From Bacillota bacterium (GTDB lineage Bacteria; Bacillota; Clostridia; Lachnospirales; Lachnospiraceae): a DNA stretch of 64,000 nt. The notes below the pieces were generated by a model. It was given only the letters and a program-made list of their open reading frames with translations, did not search any database and was not told the origin of the DNA. The position numbers were made by a program, and so were the translations under genes. Location of the stretch: the NCBI GenBank assembly GCA_023386315.1, contig JAEWJZ010000017.1:62001-126000 (forward strand). Direction: 5' to 3'. This document shows, one piece after another, positions 1 through 7,347 of the stretch (positions within the stretch are counted from its first letter, which is position 1; the number at the start of each line of letters is the position of its first letter).

Positions 1-577
1 TTGCGCTTTTCTTCTGAACCTTTTCTGCCAAAAGTTTCGTTGTGATATCTGTAAACAGAACAAATTCCCTGAAAATTTCATCAAGCTCCGTTAACTTGTC
101 CGAATAGATGAGATCTCCGGCATTATCAAATGCGCCTTGTGATTTTCCTAACAGGAACTCACTGCTTGGCATAATTCTGGCTGCCAGCTCAGGAGAATCA
201 AGAATCTGTCTTAAGTGGGCCTGTGCACGGGAAGAACCAAGTGTACCATGGGATGCCCCTACAATTAAAACAGGCTTATCCGTAAGCGCCTGACTTGTAT
301 AGCTGATCCATTCAAGAGCACTCTTTAAAACTGCAGGTATGGCATGATCATACTCCGGAGTTGCTATAATAACGCCGTCTGCATTTAAGATTTTATCGGA
401 TAACTCCTCTACCTTTTCAGGAACTTCAGAATCCTCTTGTTCCATAAAGGCTGGTAAATCTTTTATTTCATATAATTCAATCTCCGCCTCACTGGAAAAA
501 TGTTTTTGCATAAATTGAAGCAGCATGCGATTAGTTGACACATCTGAATTCGTGCCCACGATTGCTAAATATTTCAT
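1..577 (-). CDS. NADPH-dependent FMN reductase family protein (partial, runs off window)
   Basis: The reading frame starts at the ATG at 577 on the minus strand and stays open to base 1, so at least 192 codons are present and the stop lies outside the window. The product has the flavodoxin-like FMN_red pattern: an N-terminal strand followed by the phosphate-binding turn (VGTNSDVSTNRML), then ATPEYDHAIPAVLKSALEW, the usual signature of NAD(P)H:FMN reductases/azoreductases. About 190 residues is full length for a stand-alone member, yet no stop is seen, so it may be slightly longer or fused to further domains. It is divergent from a LysR regulator, which is followed by apbE. Because ApbE attaches FMN to FMN_bind domains, I infer a flavinylated reductase just outside the window. 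The family is clear; the substrate is unknown. Confidence 0.85.
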   Translation of the reverse strand, partial: MKYLAIVGTNSDVSTNRMLLQFMQKHFSSEAEIELYEIKDLPAFMEQEDSEVPEKVEELSDKILNADGVIIATPEYDHAIPAVLKSALEWISYTSQALTDKPVLIVGASHGTLGSSRAQAHLRQILDSPELAARIMPSSEFLLGKSQGAFDNAGDLIYSDKLTELDEIFREFVLFTDITTKLLAEKVQKKSA

Positions 578-673
578 AGTAATCTCCTTCCTATCCATTA
601 AGTTCTCACAGTTGTAATTATGTGTTTGATATAATTTTAACACATCGTGTTTATATAATCTAATAGTTATTTA

Positions 674-702
674 TTGAAGTTTGATAACAAATTTGTTATA
701 AT
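674..702 (+). promoter_or_regulatory. lysR promoter with overlapping 16-bp palindrome
   Basis: TTGAAG (674-679), a 17-base spacer and a perfect TATAAT (697-702) form a sigma-A type promoter facing the LysR gene. A perfect 16-bp palindrome, ATAACAAATTTGTTAT, lies at 684-699 and covers the spacer and the start of the -10 box. That position suits autorepression by the LysR protein and control of the divergent FMN reductase gene. The promoter is read directly; the operator role is inferred. Confidence 0.65.
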
Positions 703-750
703 CAAAAATAATCGAAAAAAAGCAAATTATTTCTCAAAGAAAGGAATAAA

Positions 751-1689
751 ATGTCGAAAATCTCTTCTCAGGAAATTCTGTATTATATTGATGCCATTTT
801 AAAATACAGTAACTATGGCAAGGCTGCTAAATCCCTTTATATTTCTCAGCCATATCTGACGCAGGTGATTAAACGAGTGGAAAATGAATTAAACTGCGAA
901 CTGATCACCCGGAACAAGCTGCCTTATCGGTTAACCGAACAGGGGAAGATCTATTATCAATATCTGACCTCATTAGAAAATAATTATGCAAAGCTGCTAA
1001 GGGAAATATCCGATGTATCAGATATTGACAAAACGGTTATAAAAATAGGGGTTCTTCCCAGTCTTGGCACCTACCTTCTACCTCTTTTTCTGCCCGATTT
1101 TCTAACCCTTCATCCAGACTGCAGAATAGAGCTGTTAGAAAGTCTGCCTGAAAAAAATGAGAAGCTGACCCAAAACAATGAACTGGATTTCTGGATTGGG
1201 CAAAATTCAAGAAATATTTCACCCAACTTAAACTCTGTCAGCTGGGGCAGACACAGATACCGGGCTGTGATTCCCCGCTGCAGTGATTTGTATCAGGAAG
1301 ATACAGCCGTCATTGCGGAAGGCAGCATCGACATAAGTAATATCTTATGCCAAAAGCTGGTTCTCACCTCCAAAGGCTCCGCCATCAGAAAACAGATTGA
1401 TCAATTGCTGAACCTTTATAAGGTTGAACCCAACATAATTATGGAGAGCACAGAGATCAATACCATTCTGAAGCTTGCCACAGGTAATTTAGGAATCACC
1501 TTTATTCCCGAAAGCGTCTATGTGAAGGAAAGTCCGTCGGAATACAATCTCTATCAGATACCCATTGATGAACTGAGCTTAGACTACTTCATAGCATACC
1601 ACAATGAAAGAAAACTATCCAACATTGATCATGACCTGATAAATGCCTTTTTGATTCATGGGCAGAACAATTCCGATCTGGGAGAATGA
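751..1689 (+). CDS. LysR family transcriptional regulator
   Basis: A 312-residue protein with LysR family length and layout. The N-terminal winged helix-turn-helix (about residues 5-62) contains NYGKAAKSLYISQPYLTQVI, and the inducer-binding domain (about 88-300) begins at IKIGVLPSLGTYLLP. The start has an AAAGGAAT site. The stop codon is followed after one base by the apbE start, so the two genes are almost certainly cotranscribed and perhaps translationally coupled. It is divergent from an FMN reductase gene, the usual arrangement for a LysR regulator and its target. A 16-bp palindrome over its own promoter (684-699) suggests autoregulation. The inducer cannot be read from sequence; a redox or unsaturated organic acid signal would fit the neighbours but is a guess. 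Confidence 0.88.
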   Translation: MSKISSQEILYYIDAILKYSNYGKAAKSLYISQPYLTQVIKRVENELNCELITRNKLPYRLTEQGKIYYQYLTSLENNYAKLLREISDVSDIDKTVIKIGVLPSLGTYLLPLFLPDFLTLHPDCRIELLESLPEKNEKLTQNNELDFWIGQNSRNISPNLNSVSWGRHRYRAVIPRCSDLYQEDTAVIAEGSIDISNILCQKLVLTSKGSAIRKQIDQLLNLYKVEPNIIMESTEINTILKLATGNLGITFIPESVYVKESPSEYNLYQIPIDELSLDYFIAYHNERKLSNIDHDLINAFLIHGQNNSDLGE

Positions 1690-1690
1690 A

Positions 1691-2623
1691 ATGACAGAGT
1701 ATACAAAGATTATATATCTTATGGGAACAAAAATTTCCCTTTATATTAAGGGAGAAGAAACTGAAATACTGGCAAAAAAGGCGGAAGAAATGCTGATCCG
1801 TTATAATGAGATCTTTAGTGCCAACAGTGAACACTCCCAGCTTGCGAAGATTAAAAAAATGGCTGGAATCGCACCCCAAAAGGTGGATGAGGAGCTGTAT
1901 GAACTGATAAAAACGGGAAAAAAGCATAGTCTGAATGAGAATTCATTTTTAAACATTGCAATCGGTCCGTTAATAAAGCTATGGAGAATCGGCTTTACCG
2001 AAGCACATGTACCGAATGAAGAGTCCATAGAAAAAGTGCTGGAACTTTTAGATCCTGAATCGATACAGCTTAATGAGGAGAACAAAACCGTCTTTCTGCA
2101 AAAAAAAGGAATGGAAATAGACCTTGGAGCCATTGCCAAGGGCTATTTCGCAGATAAAGTCATGGAGTTTTTTAAAGATCATGGTGCGGTCTCAGCTATG
2201 GTAGATATGGGCGGCAATGTGCTGGTGCATGGAGACTCCCCCTCTGATGGCAGTGACTGGAACGTGGGAATCCAGAACCCTTTTTTGCCAAGAGGAAATG
2301 CGGCTGCACTGATTAAAATAAGGAATCAGTCGGTTGTAACATCAGGAATTTACGAAAGAGTCCTTGAAAAAGAAGGCAGTAAATACCATCATATTTTTAA
2401 CAGCAAAACCGGCTATCCTATGGAAAGTAATATTGCTTCTCTGACTGTGGTCGCCGACCGGTCCCTGGACTGCGATATTTATACCACAGAATTGTTTGGA
2501 CTGGATGCAGTGTCAATCATTCATAAAGTGAACAGTATGAAAGATCTGGGTGCCGTTGTGATAACCTTGGATGGAAAATTGGCCTGCACCCATAATCTTA
2601 TGGGAAATATCCATGCAATGTAA
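1691..2623 (+). CDS. apbE: FAD:protein FMN transferase (ApbE), cytoplasmic type
   Basis: ApbE transfers FMN from FAD to a Ser/Thr in FMN_bind domains of partner redox proteins. The start at 1691 has a GGGAG site and lies one base after the LysR stop; a longer in-frame start at 1658 inside lysR is less likely. Characteristic blocks are MDLGAIAKGYFAD-like (EIDLGAIAKGYFAD, about residue 150), VDMGGNVLVHG (about 180), the SGIYER stretch and HHIFNSKTGYP (about 230). The protein has about 310 residues and no signal peptide or lipobox, unlike the lipoprotein ApbE that serves Rnf/Nqr, so it should modify a cytoplasmic target. The adjacent FMN reductase gene suggests the target is encoded beyond the left edge, for example a fumarate-reductase-like flavoprotein; this is inference. 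Confidence 0.88.
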   Translation: MTEYTKIIYLMGTKISLYIKGEETEILAKKAEEMLIRYNEIFSANSEHSQLAKIKKMAGIAPQKVDEELYELIKTGKKHSLNENSFLNIAIGPLIKLWRIGFTEAHVPNEESIEKVLELLDPESIQLNEENKTVFLQKKGMEIDLGAIAKGYFADKVMEFFKDHGAVSAMVDMGGNVLVHGDSPSDGSDWNVGIQNPFLPRGNAAALIKIRNQSVVTSGIYERVLEKEGSKYHHIFNSKTGYPMESNIASLTVVADRSLDCDIYTTELFGLDAVSIIHKVNSMKDLGAVVITLDGKLACTHNLMGNIHAM

Positions 2624-2624
2624 T

Positions 2625-3245
2625 TTAAGATAAAATGCTTTTTATTTCTATTTCGTTGTCATTAACTACTATGGCATCATTGTTACTAATGGGTGATAAC
2701 TTTAACGTGGATGAATAGGTGTCCACTATTTTCTGTGCGCTTTTCTTAAAGGGGGGATTGGTATAGTGTGGCACAGGATAAATCTCCACCACCCCTAACC
2801 CATCAAAGTTTTTTAGGTCTGGCGCTTTCTTTACGCTGTCCATACCTTTTGCATATTCAATATTTGCTGATGTAATCATTGCTCCGGCAGACTCTCCGAT
2901 ATAAAGTTTGCCAGCATTGACTTCATCAATGATTACTTGATCTGCACCAGTTCTTTTTAGTTCCTGCAGTAAAAAGAACGTATTGCCTCCTGTCACATAG
3001 ATGAAATTATTGTTTTTTATTTTGGTGATGATTTCAGCAGATGTGGCAGTCGAGATATCCAGTTCATCAACAATCAATCCCATCTTCTCTAGTGCCTTTC
3101 TTCCTGCATCTACATAGAATACAACTTTTTCCACTTTACTTGCAGTAGGGATAAAGGTAACTGTTTTGCCGTTCAAATCTTTCTCAAAATCTTCGAATAT
3201 ATCAGCTACATCTTCAAAGGATGATACTAAAAATAGTTTTTTCAT
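2625..3245 (-). CDS. Peptidase S51 family protein (PepE/cyanophycinase-like)
   Basis: A 206-residue cytoplasmic protein. The nucleophile elbow GESAGAM, with Ser119, and the upstream YVTGGNTF segment (about residues 83-90) are the hallmarks of family S51, whose members include alpha-aspartyl dipeptidase PepE. Many Firmicutes members are annotated only as 'type 1 glutamine amidotransferase-like', and the exact substrate here is not determinable. The gene converges on apbE with one base between the two stop codons, so transcription from either side may run through. It is divergent from a WYL-domain regulator at 3346, which is a candidate controller. No signal peptide is present. Confidence 0.82.
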   Translation of the reverse strand: MKKLFLVSSFEDVADIFEDFEKDLNGKTVTFIPTASKVEKVVFYVDAGRKALEKMGLIVDELDISTATSAEIITKIKNNNFIYVTGGNTFFLLQELKRTGADQVIIDEVNAGKLYIGESAGAMITSANIEYAKGMDSVKKAPDLKNFDGLGVVEIYPVPHYTNPPFKKSAQKIVDTYSSTLKLSPISNNDAIVVNDNEIEIKSILS

Positions 3246-3345
3246 AATTTTTTATTCCTTTCTTTTTGCGTTTAACCGTAGTATAATACATAATGGTGTC
3301 AATATATGAAACCATTTATTTAAAAAGAGGTAAAAAAATATAACT

Positions 3346-4314
3346 ATGAAAAAATCAGAACGACTTAATGACATGATGATATATCTTAACGATAAAAAGT
3401 CTTTTAATCTTATTAATATAATGAACCGATATTCCATTTCTAAAAGCACAGCACTTCGGGATATTCTGTCTTTAGAAAAAATAGGTATGCCTATTTACTC
3501 AACACCAGGACGAAACGGGTATTATGGTATTCTTCCCAACCAGTTATTATCTCCCATTGTTTTTACTATAGACGAAGTTCACGCATTATATTTTTCTATG
3601 CAAACACTCAATTCATATCAATCAACCCCTTTTCATCTGAATATCCAAAAGTTAAAACAAAAGTTTGAAGCATGCATATCAGAGGAACGAATCAAAAAAC
3701 TGAGAAAAATGGAATTGGTTTTTAGTTTGGGAAGTTATCAAAGTAAAAATGAATGCAACTGCTTAGAAGATATTTTAAACATGGCTGTTGATGAAAAAGT
3801 ATGTCAAGTCTGCTACACAAAAGGAGAAGCCCTGAAGCACTATTATGTTCAGTTTTTTGATATTACCTCTGCCTATGGACAGTGGTATGCAACCGCATAC
3901 AATTTTCAAACGAAAAAATCCCAGGTATTTCGATGTGATAAAATCCATTCTGTAAAGTCCTCCGATCAGTACCTGTCCCGACCACTTTCAGAATTGCTGA
4001 TTCCCTCTAATAAGATGTTTCGAGATAACGATGCAATTGACTTTGTAGTTGAAATTTCTGACAAAGGCGCAGATATCTTTCATAAAGAACATTATCCATC
4101 AATGGAGTTGTATTATGAAGAAGGAAAACGCTATATCAAAGGCTTTTACAACAAAGGGGAAGAGAATTTTATTGCCAGTTATTTTATAATTTATGGCACA
4201 ACCTTATTATCCATTCAGCCAGAAAATTTAAAAACTCTTGTTCTGGAACAATTGGAAGCGATAAAAAATCACCTTGCTTTACACAGCGATATTGATACAA
4301 AATTCCTGATTTAA
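3346..4314 (+). CDS. HTH/WYL-domain transcriptional regulator (YafY-like)
   Basis: A 322-residue regulator. Residues about 1-60 form a DeoR-type helix-turn-helix (ERLNDMMIYLNDKK, then SISKSTALRDILSLEKIGMPIY), followed by a typical wing (RNGYYGIL). The C-terminal part (about 140-310) corresponds to a WYL ligand-sensing domain; the segment around AYGQWYATAYNFQTKKSQVFRCDKI resembles its core. It is divergent from the S51 peptidase gene. The intergenic region holds an inverted repeat, AATGGT (3292-3297) and ACCATT (3311-3316), a possible operator. The next gene, a ketopantoate reductase homologue, begins 119 bases downstream on the same strand and could be a second target. The ligand is unknown. 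Confidence 0.83.
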   Translation: MKKSERLNDMMIYLNDKKSFNLINIMNRYSISKSTALRDILSLEKIGMPIYSTPGRNGYYGILPNQLLSPIVFTIDEVHALYFSMQTLNSYQSTPFHLNIQKLKQKFEACISEERIKKLRKMELVFSLGSYQSKNECNCLEDILNMAVDEKVCQVCYTKGEALKHYYVQFFDITSAYGQWYATAYNFQTKKSQVFRCDKIHSVKSSDQYLSRPLSELLIPSNKMFRDNDAIDFVVEISDKGADIFHKEHYPSMELYYEEGKRYIKGFYNKGEENFIASYFIIYGTTLLSIQPENLKTLVLEQLEAIKNHLALHSDIDTKFLI

Positions 4315-4433
4315 GAAAGATGGGTAACAGGTTTACAGGGAAAATAGAACTTTCATATTTCAAAAGCAAAATATCTATGTTAAGATTATTTTATAACTTA
4401 TATTTTGGTAATTTAATCCTAGGGAGGGACAAC

Positions 4434-5351
4434 ATGAACAAAGAAATAAAAAATACTGCCGTCATAGGAATGGGTGCACTAGGTATGTTATATGCAAGCC
4501 AGATCAGCTCTGCATTTGGACCTGATTCCGTCTATTTTCTTGCTGACCAGAAACGAATCGGGCGCTATCAGAAAATGACTTTTTCAATAAATGGAACCCC
4601 CTGGTCTTTTCCCATGAAAGCGCCTGAAGATGCATGTCCTGCAGATTTAATAATTATAGCGGTTAAATACAACGCTCTGCCATCAGCACTGGATATAATG
4701 GCTTCCTCAGTCGGTCCTGATACCACCATAATCTCAGTTATGAACGGAATTGACAGCGAAGCTATAGCAGGCAAACGCTATGGTGATGAAAAAGTACTCT
4801 ATTGTATCGCCCAGGGAATGGATGCCATGAAGTTCGGTACCGATTTAACCTATACCAGATCCGGAGAATTGTGTCTTGGCATCAGAATAAAGGGGCAGGA
4901 AGATCGGCTCAATGCTTTAACCAGATATTTTGATTCAGCCAGAATCTCCTATCGTACCGAGAGCGATTTTTTAAAAAGGCTCTGGGGGAAATTCATGTTA
5001 AATGTGGGAATCAATCAGACCTGTATGGCATATGAGGTCAATTATGCCCAGGCTCTTACTCCAGGTACCCTATATGATACATTAATCGGAGCTATGAGAG
5101 AAGTAATATTGCTTGCACAAAAAGAAGGCATTGCCCTGACAGAAGGCGACCTGGAAGCTTATATAGAACTCTTAAAAACCCTTTCACCTGAGGGAGTTCC
5201 ATCCATGCGCCAGGATGGGATCGCCCACAGACCATCGGAAGTAGAGATGTTTTCAGGTACAGTACGCAGACTTGCCGCTAAACACGGTCTTTCTGTTCCA
5301 GTAAATGATATGCTTTATAAAAAAATCAAAGATATGGAATCCACTTATTAA
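4434..5351 (+). CDS. Ketopantoate reductase PanE/ApbA family protein
   Basis: A 305-residue NAD(P)-dependent dehydrogenase of the 2-dehydropantoate 2-reductase family, which reduces ketopantoate to pantoate in coenzyme A synthesis. The start at 4434 follows AGGGAGGGACAAC; a reading frame reaching back to 4320 has no such site. The N-terminal Rossmann motif GMGALGMLYA (about residues 12-21) and the C-terminal helical segment RLWGKFMLNVGINQTCMAYEVNYAQ-like region (about 180-205), with the family lysine and asparagine, are present. The gene stands alone, with no panB or panC nearby, so it may be a paralogue acting on another 2-oxo acid rather than the housekeeping PanE. A strong hairpin lies just downstream. 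Confidence 0.83.
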   Translation: MNKEIKNTAVIGMGALGMLYASQISSAFGPDSVYFLADQKRIGRYQKMTFSINGTPWSFPMKAPEDACPADLIIIAVKYNALPSALDIMASSVGPDTTIISVMNGIDSEAIAGKRYGDEKVLYCIAQGMDAMKFGTDLTYTRSGELCLGIRIKGQEDRLNALTRYFDSARISYRTESDFLKRLWGKFMLNVGINQTCMAYEVNYAQALTPGTLYDTLIGAMREVILLAQKEGIALTEGDLEAYIELLKTLSPEGVPSMRQDGIAHRPSEVEMFSGTVRRLAAKHGLSVPVNDMLYKKIKDMESTY

Positions 5352-5356
5352 TTAAC

Positions 5357-5400
5357 AACTGCAAGAGTGAAAGATCCGAAAATCCCTCACTCTTGCAGTT
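5357..5400. terminator. Bidirectional terminator-like hairpin
   Basis: AACTGCAAGAGTGA and its exact reverse complement TCACTCTTGCAGTT form a 14-bp perfect stem with a 16-base loop. It sits between the convergent PanE-family gene and the mupG pseudogene. The minus-strand copy is followed by a T-rich TTGTTAATTAAT tract. Probably a shared terminator. Confidence 0.7.
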
Positions 5401-5401
5401 A

Positions 5402-6492
5402 TCAGTTATGTATGAATCCAAATTCATATTCAGGCAGCAGACATTCCAACAGAATCCATTCTTCCGGCGGTATTTTCCCTATCAGGTTTCTTTCTCCATC
5501 ATTTGGCATATCCTGAAGCACAATTTGCAGTTCTCCTCTGTAATGTGCCAGATTGTCGTTTACCGCAACCACATCTCCTTTGTGAAAGAAATCCCCTTCC
5601 GCTTCTCTGTAAGGAATACTTTTATTCCTATAAGTTTCTCTGGGCCAGGACGAACGTATCATATAATCAGATGCATCTCCTCTTGACAGATGTCTGTATT
5701 CAAATATAAGCTCTCTTTCAGATTCTGTACAGTCTTTCACTGTCTCAATATGAAACGTAATCTTACTGCAATCCACTTCAGACATAAGCTTTAACTCTTC
5801 TTCTGATGCAAAGCAATTACCTATAATTATATCATCAATTATATTGGTGGCTAACAAATGCCTCATTTGCAAATCTATAGGGAGATCGCGGTGGATTTCA
5901 CAGGTAGGCAGCCCTGCTTTTACCGGCCATGGTCCAAAGGCGTTCTTATTCTGGCTTGAAACAAATGCCGCAGTCCTGAATCCGCTTTTTTTATATTTCT
6001 CAGTTAGATTCAGAAATCGTTTCCAGCCAAGCCCTGAATATCGTTGCGGATAAAAATTATGACACGTCACAATATTCCAACGCTCAGCGCCCCGCTCCAC
6101 CAATAAATCCAGATCCATATTAGATGATCCATTAAATTCAATCGGTATCATATAAGGATTCCTGGTAATCGCAATATCTTCCATATCTCCGAAATGTCCA
6201 TCCAATCGAATAATATCGACTCCTAATCAGCAAATGGTTTTATTTCAAAGGGAGTCGCTCCCAGATATTCAAATACCACCGGATTCGTATCAACGGCAAC
6301 TTCAAACCCGTATTGGTGTGCAAGTTCCATAAATTCTGCAAACTCATTTATTATCTCTTCTTTTGATTTTTTAACTGACATCAAACAGGTGAAAATTCTA
6401 TTGAAACCATACTCTGATGCCAGTTTCATATAGCTTTCTATTTCACTTTTTGTGCTGTGTTCCGGGTAAATTGAAATACCTAACTTATGCAT
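5402..6492 (-). pseudogene. mupG: Frameshifted DUF871/MupG-type 6-phospho-N-acetylmuramidase
   Basis: Two minus-strand frames, 6492-6223 and 6205-5402, together encode one DUF871 protein of about 360 residues, the usual family length. The first part starts LGISIYPEHST and ends KPFAD followed by TAG. The second resumes in another frame with GVDIIRLDGHFGDMEDIAITRN. The joint at about 6222-6230 reads GATTAGGAGTCGAT; one added T or A before the AG would restore D-L-G-V-D, so a single base is missing. Characterised MupG cleaves MurNAc-6-phosphate-GlcNAc in the cytoplasm during cell-wall recycling. The start has a strong GGGGGGAT ribosome site. No murQ or PTS gene is adjacent. It may be a true pseudogene or an assembly error; the downstream frame shows no other damage. 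Confidence 0.85.
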
Positions 6493-6519
6493 ACTATCCC
6501 CCCTGTAAATAATTTCAAA

Positions 6520-7341
6520 TTATTGAATTCCCACATCCATGCTTCCAGAGCGAAACCCTTCCAAATCCAAAGTAATATAGGCAAAGCCAAGTTCTTTTAA
6601 GTAAGAGATCACAGCAGCCCTGTCCTTTAAAACACTTTCAAAAGAATCCTGATCCACTTCAATCCGCACAATATCCTTATGCAGCCGCAGCCGTACGTTC
6701 CCATTAAAACGGGATCGGAGAAAGTCCTCCCCCTCACCGATTTTTCCTAAAATATCATAATCTATTTCTGTATTATATGGCAGTCTGGTTGCCATACAGG
6801 GAGCAGATGGTCTTTGTGCCACAGAGATTCCATATTCCGCCGCTAATGCCTTTACCTGTGCCTTGGTGATATGAAGTTCTGCCAGCAGGCTGATGATTCC
6901 CAGTTCTTTTAAAGCTCTGATACCAGGACGGTATACATGCATATCATCTTCATTGGTTCCATCCATAATAACAGGAATATTTCTTTCCCCTGCAAAATCC
7001 TTCAAACTCAAAAACAGCTTTTTCTTGCATAAATAACATCTGTCTACTGGATTAAAGCGAATCTCCTCCTGCTCCAACTCATCTACGGTAATTATTTCGT
7101 GAATTCCTCCCAGCTCTTTTGCCACATCAGAAGCAATTTGAAGATCGCAGGATGGATGGAGCCTGCTGTCAAATGTAACAGCATACACCTTTTTTCCGGT
7201 CTTTTTCACCGCTTTTGCCGCAACTTTCAACAGGAGACTGGAATCAACTCCACCGGAAAAAGCAAGACAGATGTCTTCTTTGGCGTACTCCCCCATCGCC
7301 TCTTCCAGTTTTACCCTGAGACTTAATAAGTTTTCATCCAT
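6520..7341 (-). CDS. larE: ATP-dependent sulfur transferase LarE (nickel-pincer cofactor)
   Basis: LarE adenylates the carboxylates of pyridinium-3,5-biscarboxylic acid mononucleotide and installs sulfur, the middle step of nickel-pincer nucleotide (NPN) synthesis. The 273-residue protein has the PP-loop SGGVDSS (about residues 29-35). The conserved RPSAPCMATRLPY segment carries Cys182, equivalent to the sacrificial cysteine of Lactiplantibacillus LarE. Two more cysteines occur in RCYLCKKKLF (Cys102, Cys105). A three-cysteine set of this kind is known from LarE enzymes that bind a [4Fe-4S] cluster and can turn over catalytically, so this copy may be of that type (inference). It starts six bases after the larC stop in a larB-larC-larE array. 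No larA is present in the window. Confidence 0.9.
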   Translation of the reverse strand: MDENLLSLRVKLEEAMGEYAKEDICLAFSGGVDSSLLLKVAAKAVKKTGKKVYAVTFDSRLHPSCDLQIASDVAKELGGIHEIITVDELEQEEIRFNPVDRCYLCKKKLFLSLKDFAGERNIPVIMDGTNEDDMHVYRPGIRALKELGIISLLAELHITKAQVKALAAEYGISVAQRPSAPCMATRLPYNTEIDYDILGKIGEGEDFLRSRFNGNVRLRLHKDIVRIEVDQDSFESVLKDRAAVISYLKELGFAYITLDLEGFRSGSMDVGIQ

Positions 7342-7347
7342 ACTATC

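Noticed and set aside
1658..1690. Upstream start for apbE inside lysR
   Set aside because: The ATG at 1691 has a proper GGGAG site and matches the expected ApbE N-terminus; the earlier start adds 11 residues of lysR overlap.
3252..3449. 65-codon minus-strand frame upstream of the S51 peptidase
   Set aside because: It overlaps the WYL regulator gene in antisense and lacks a ribosome site.
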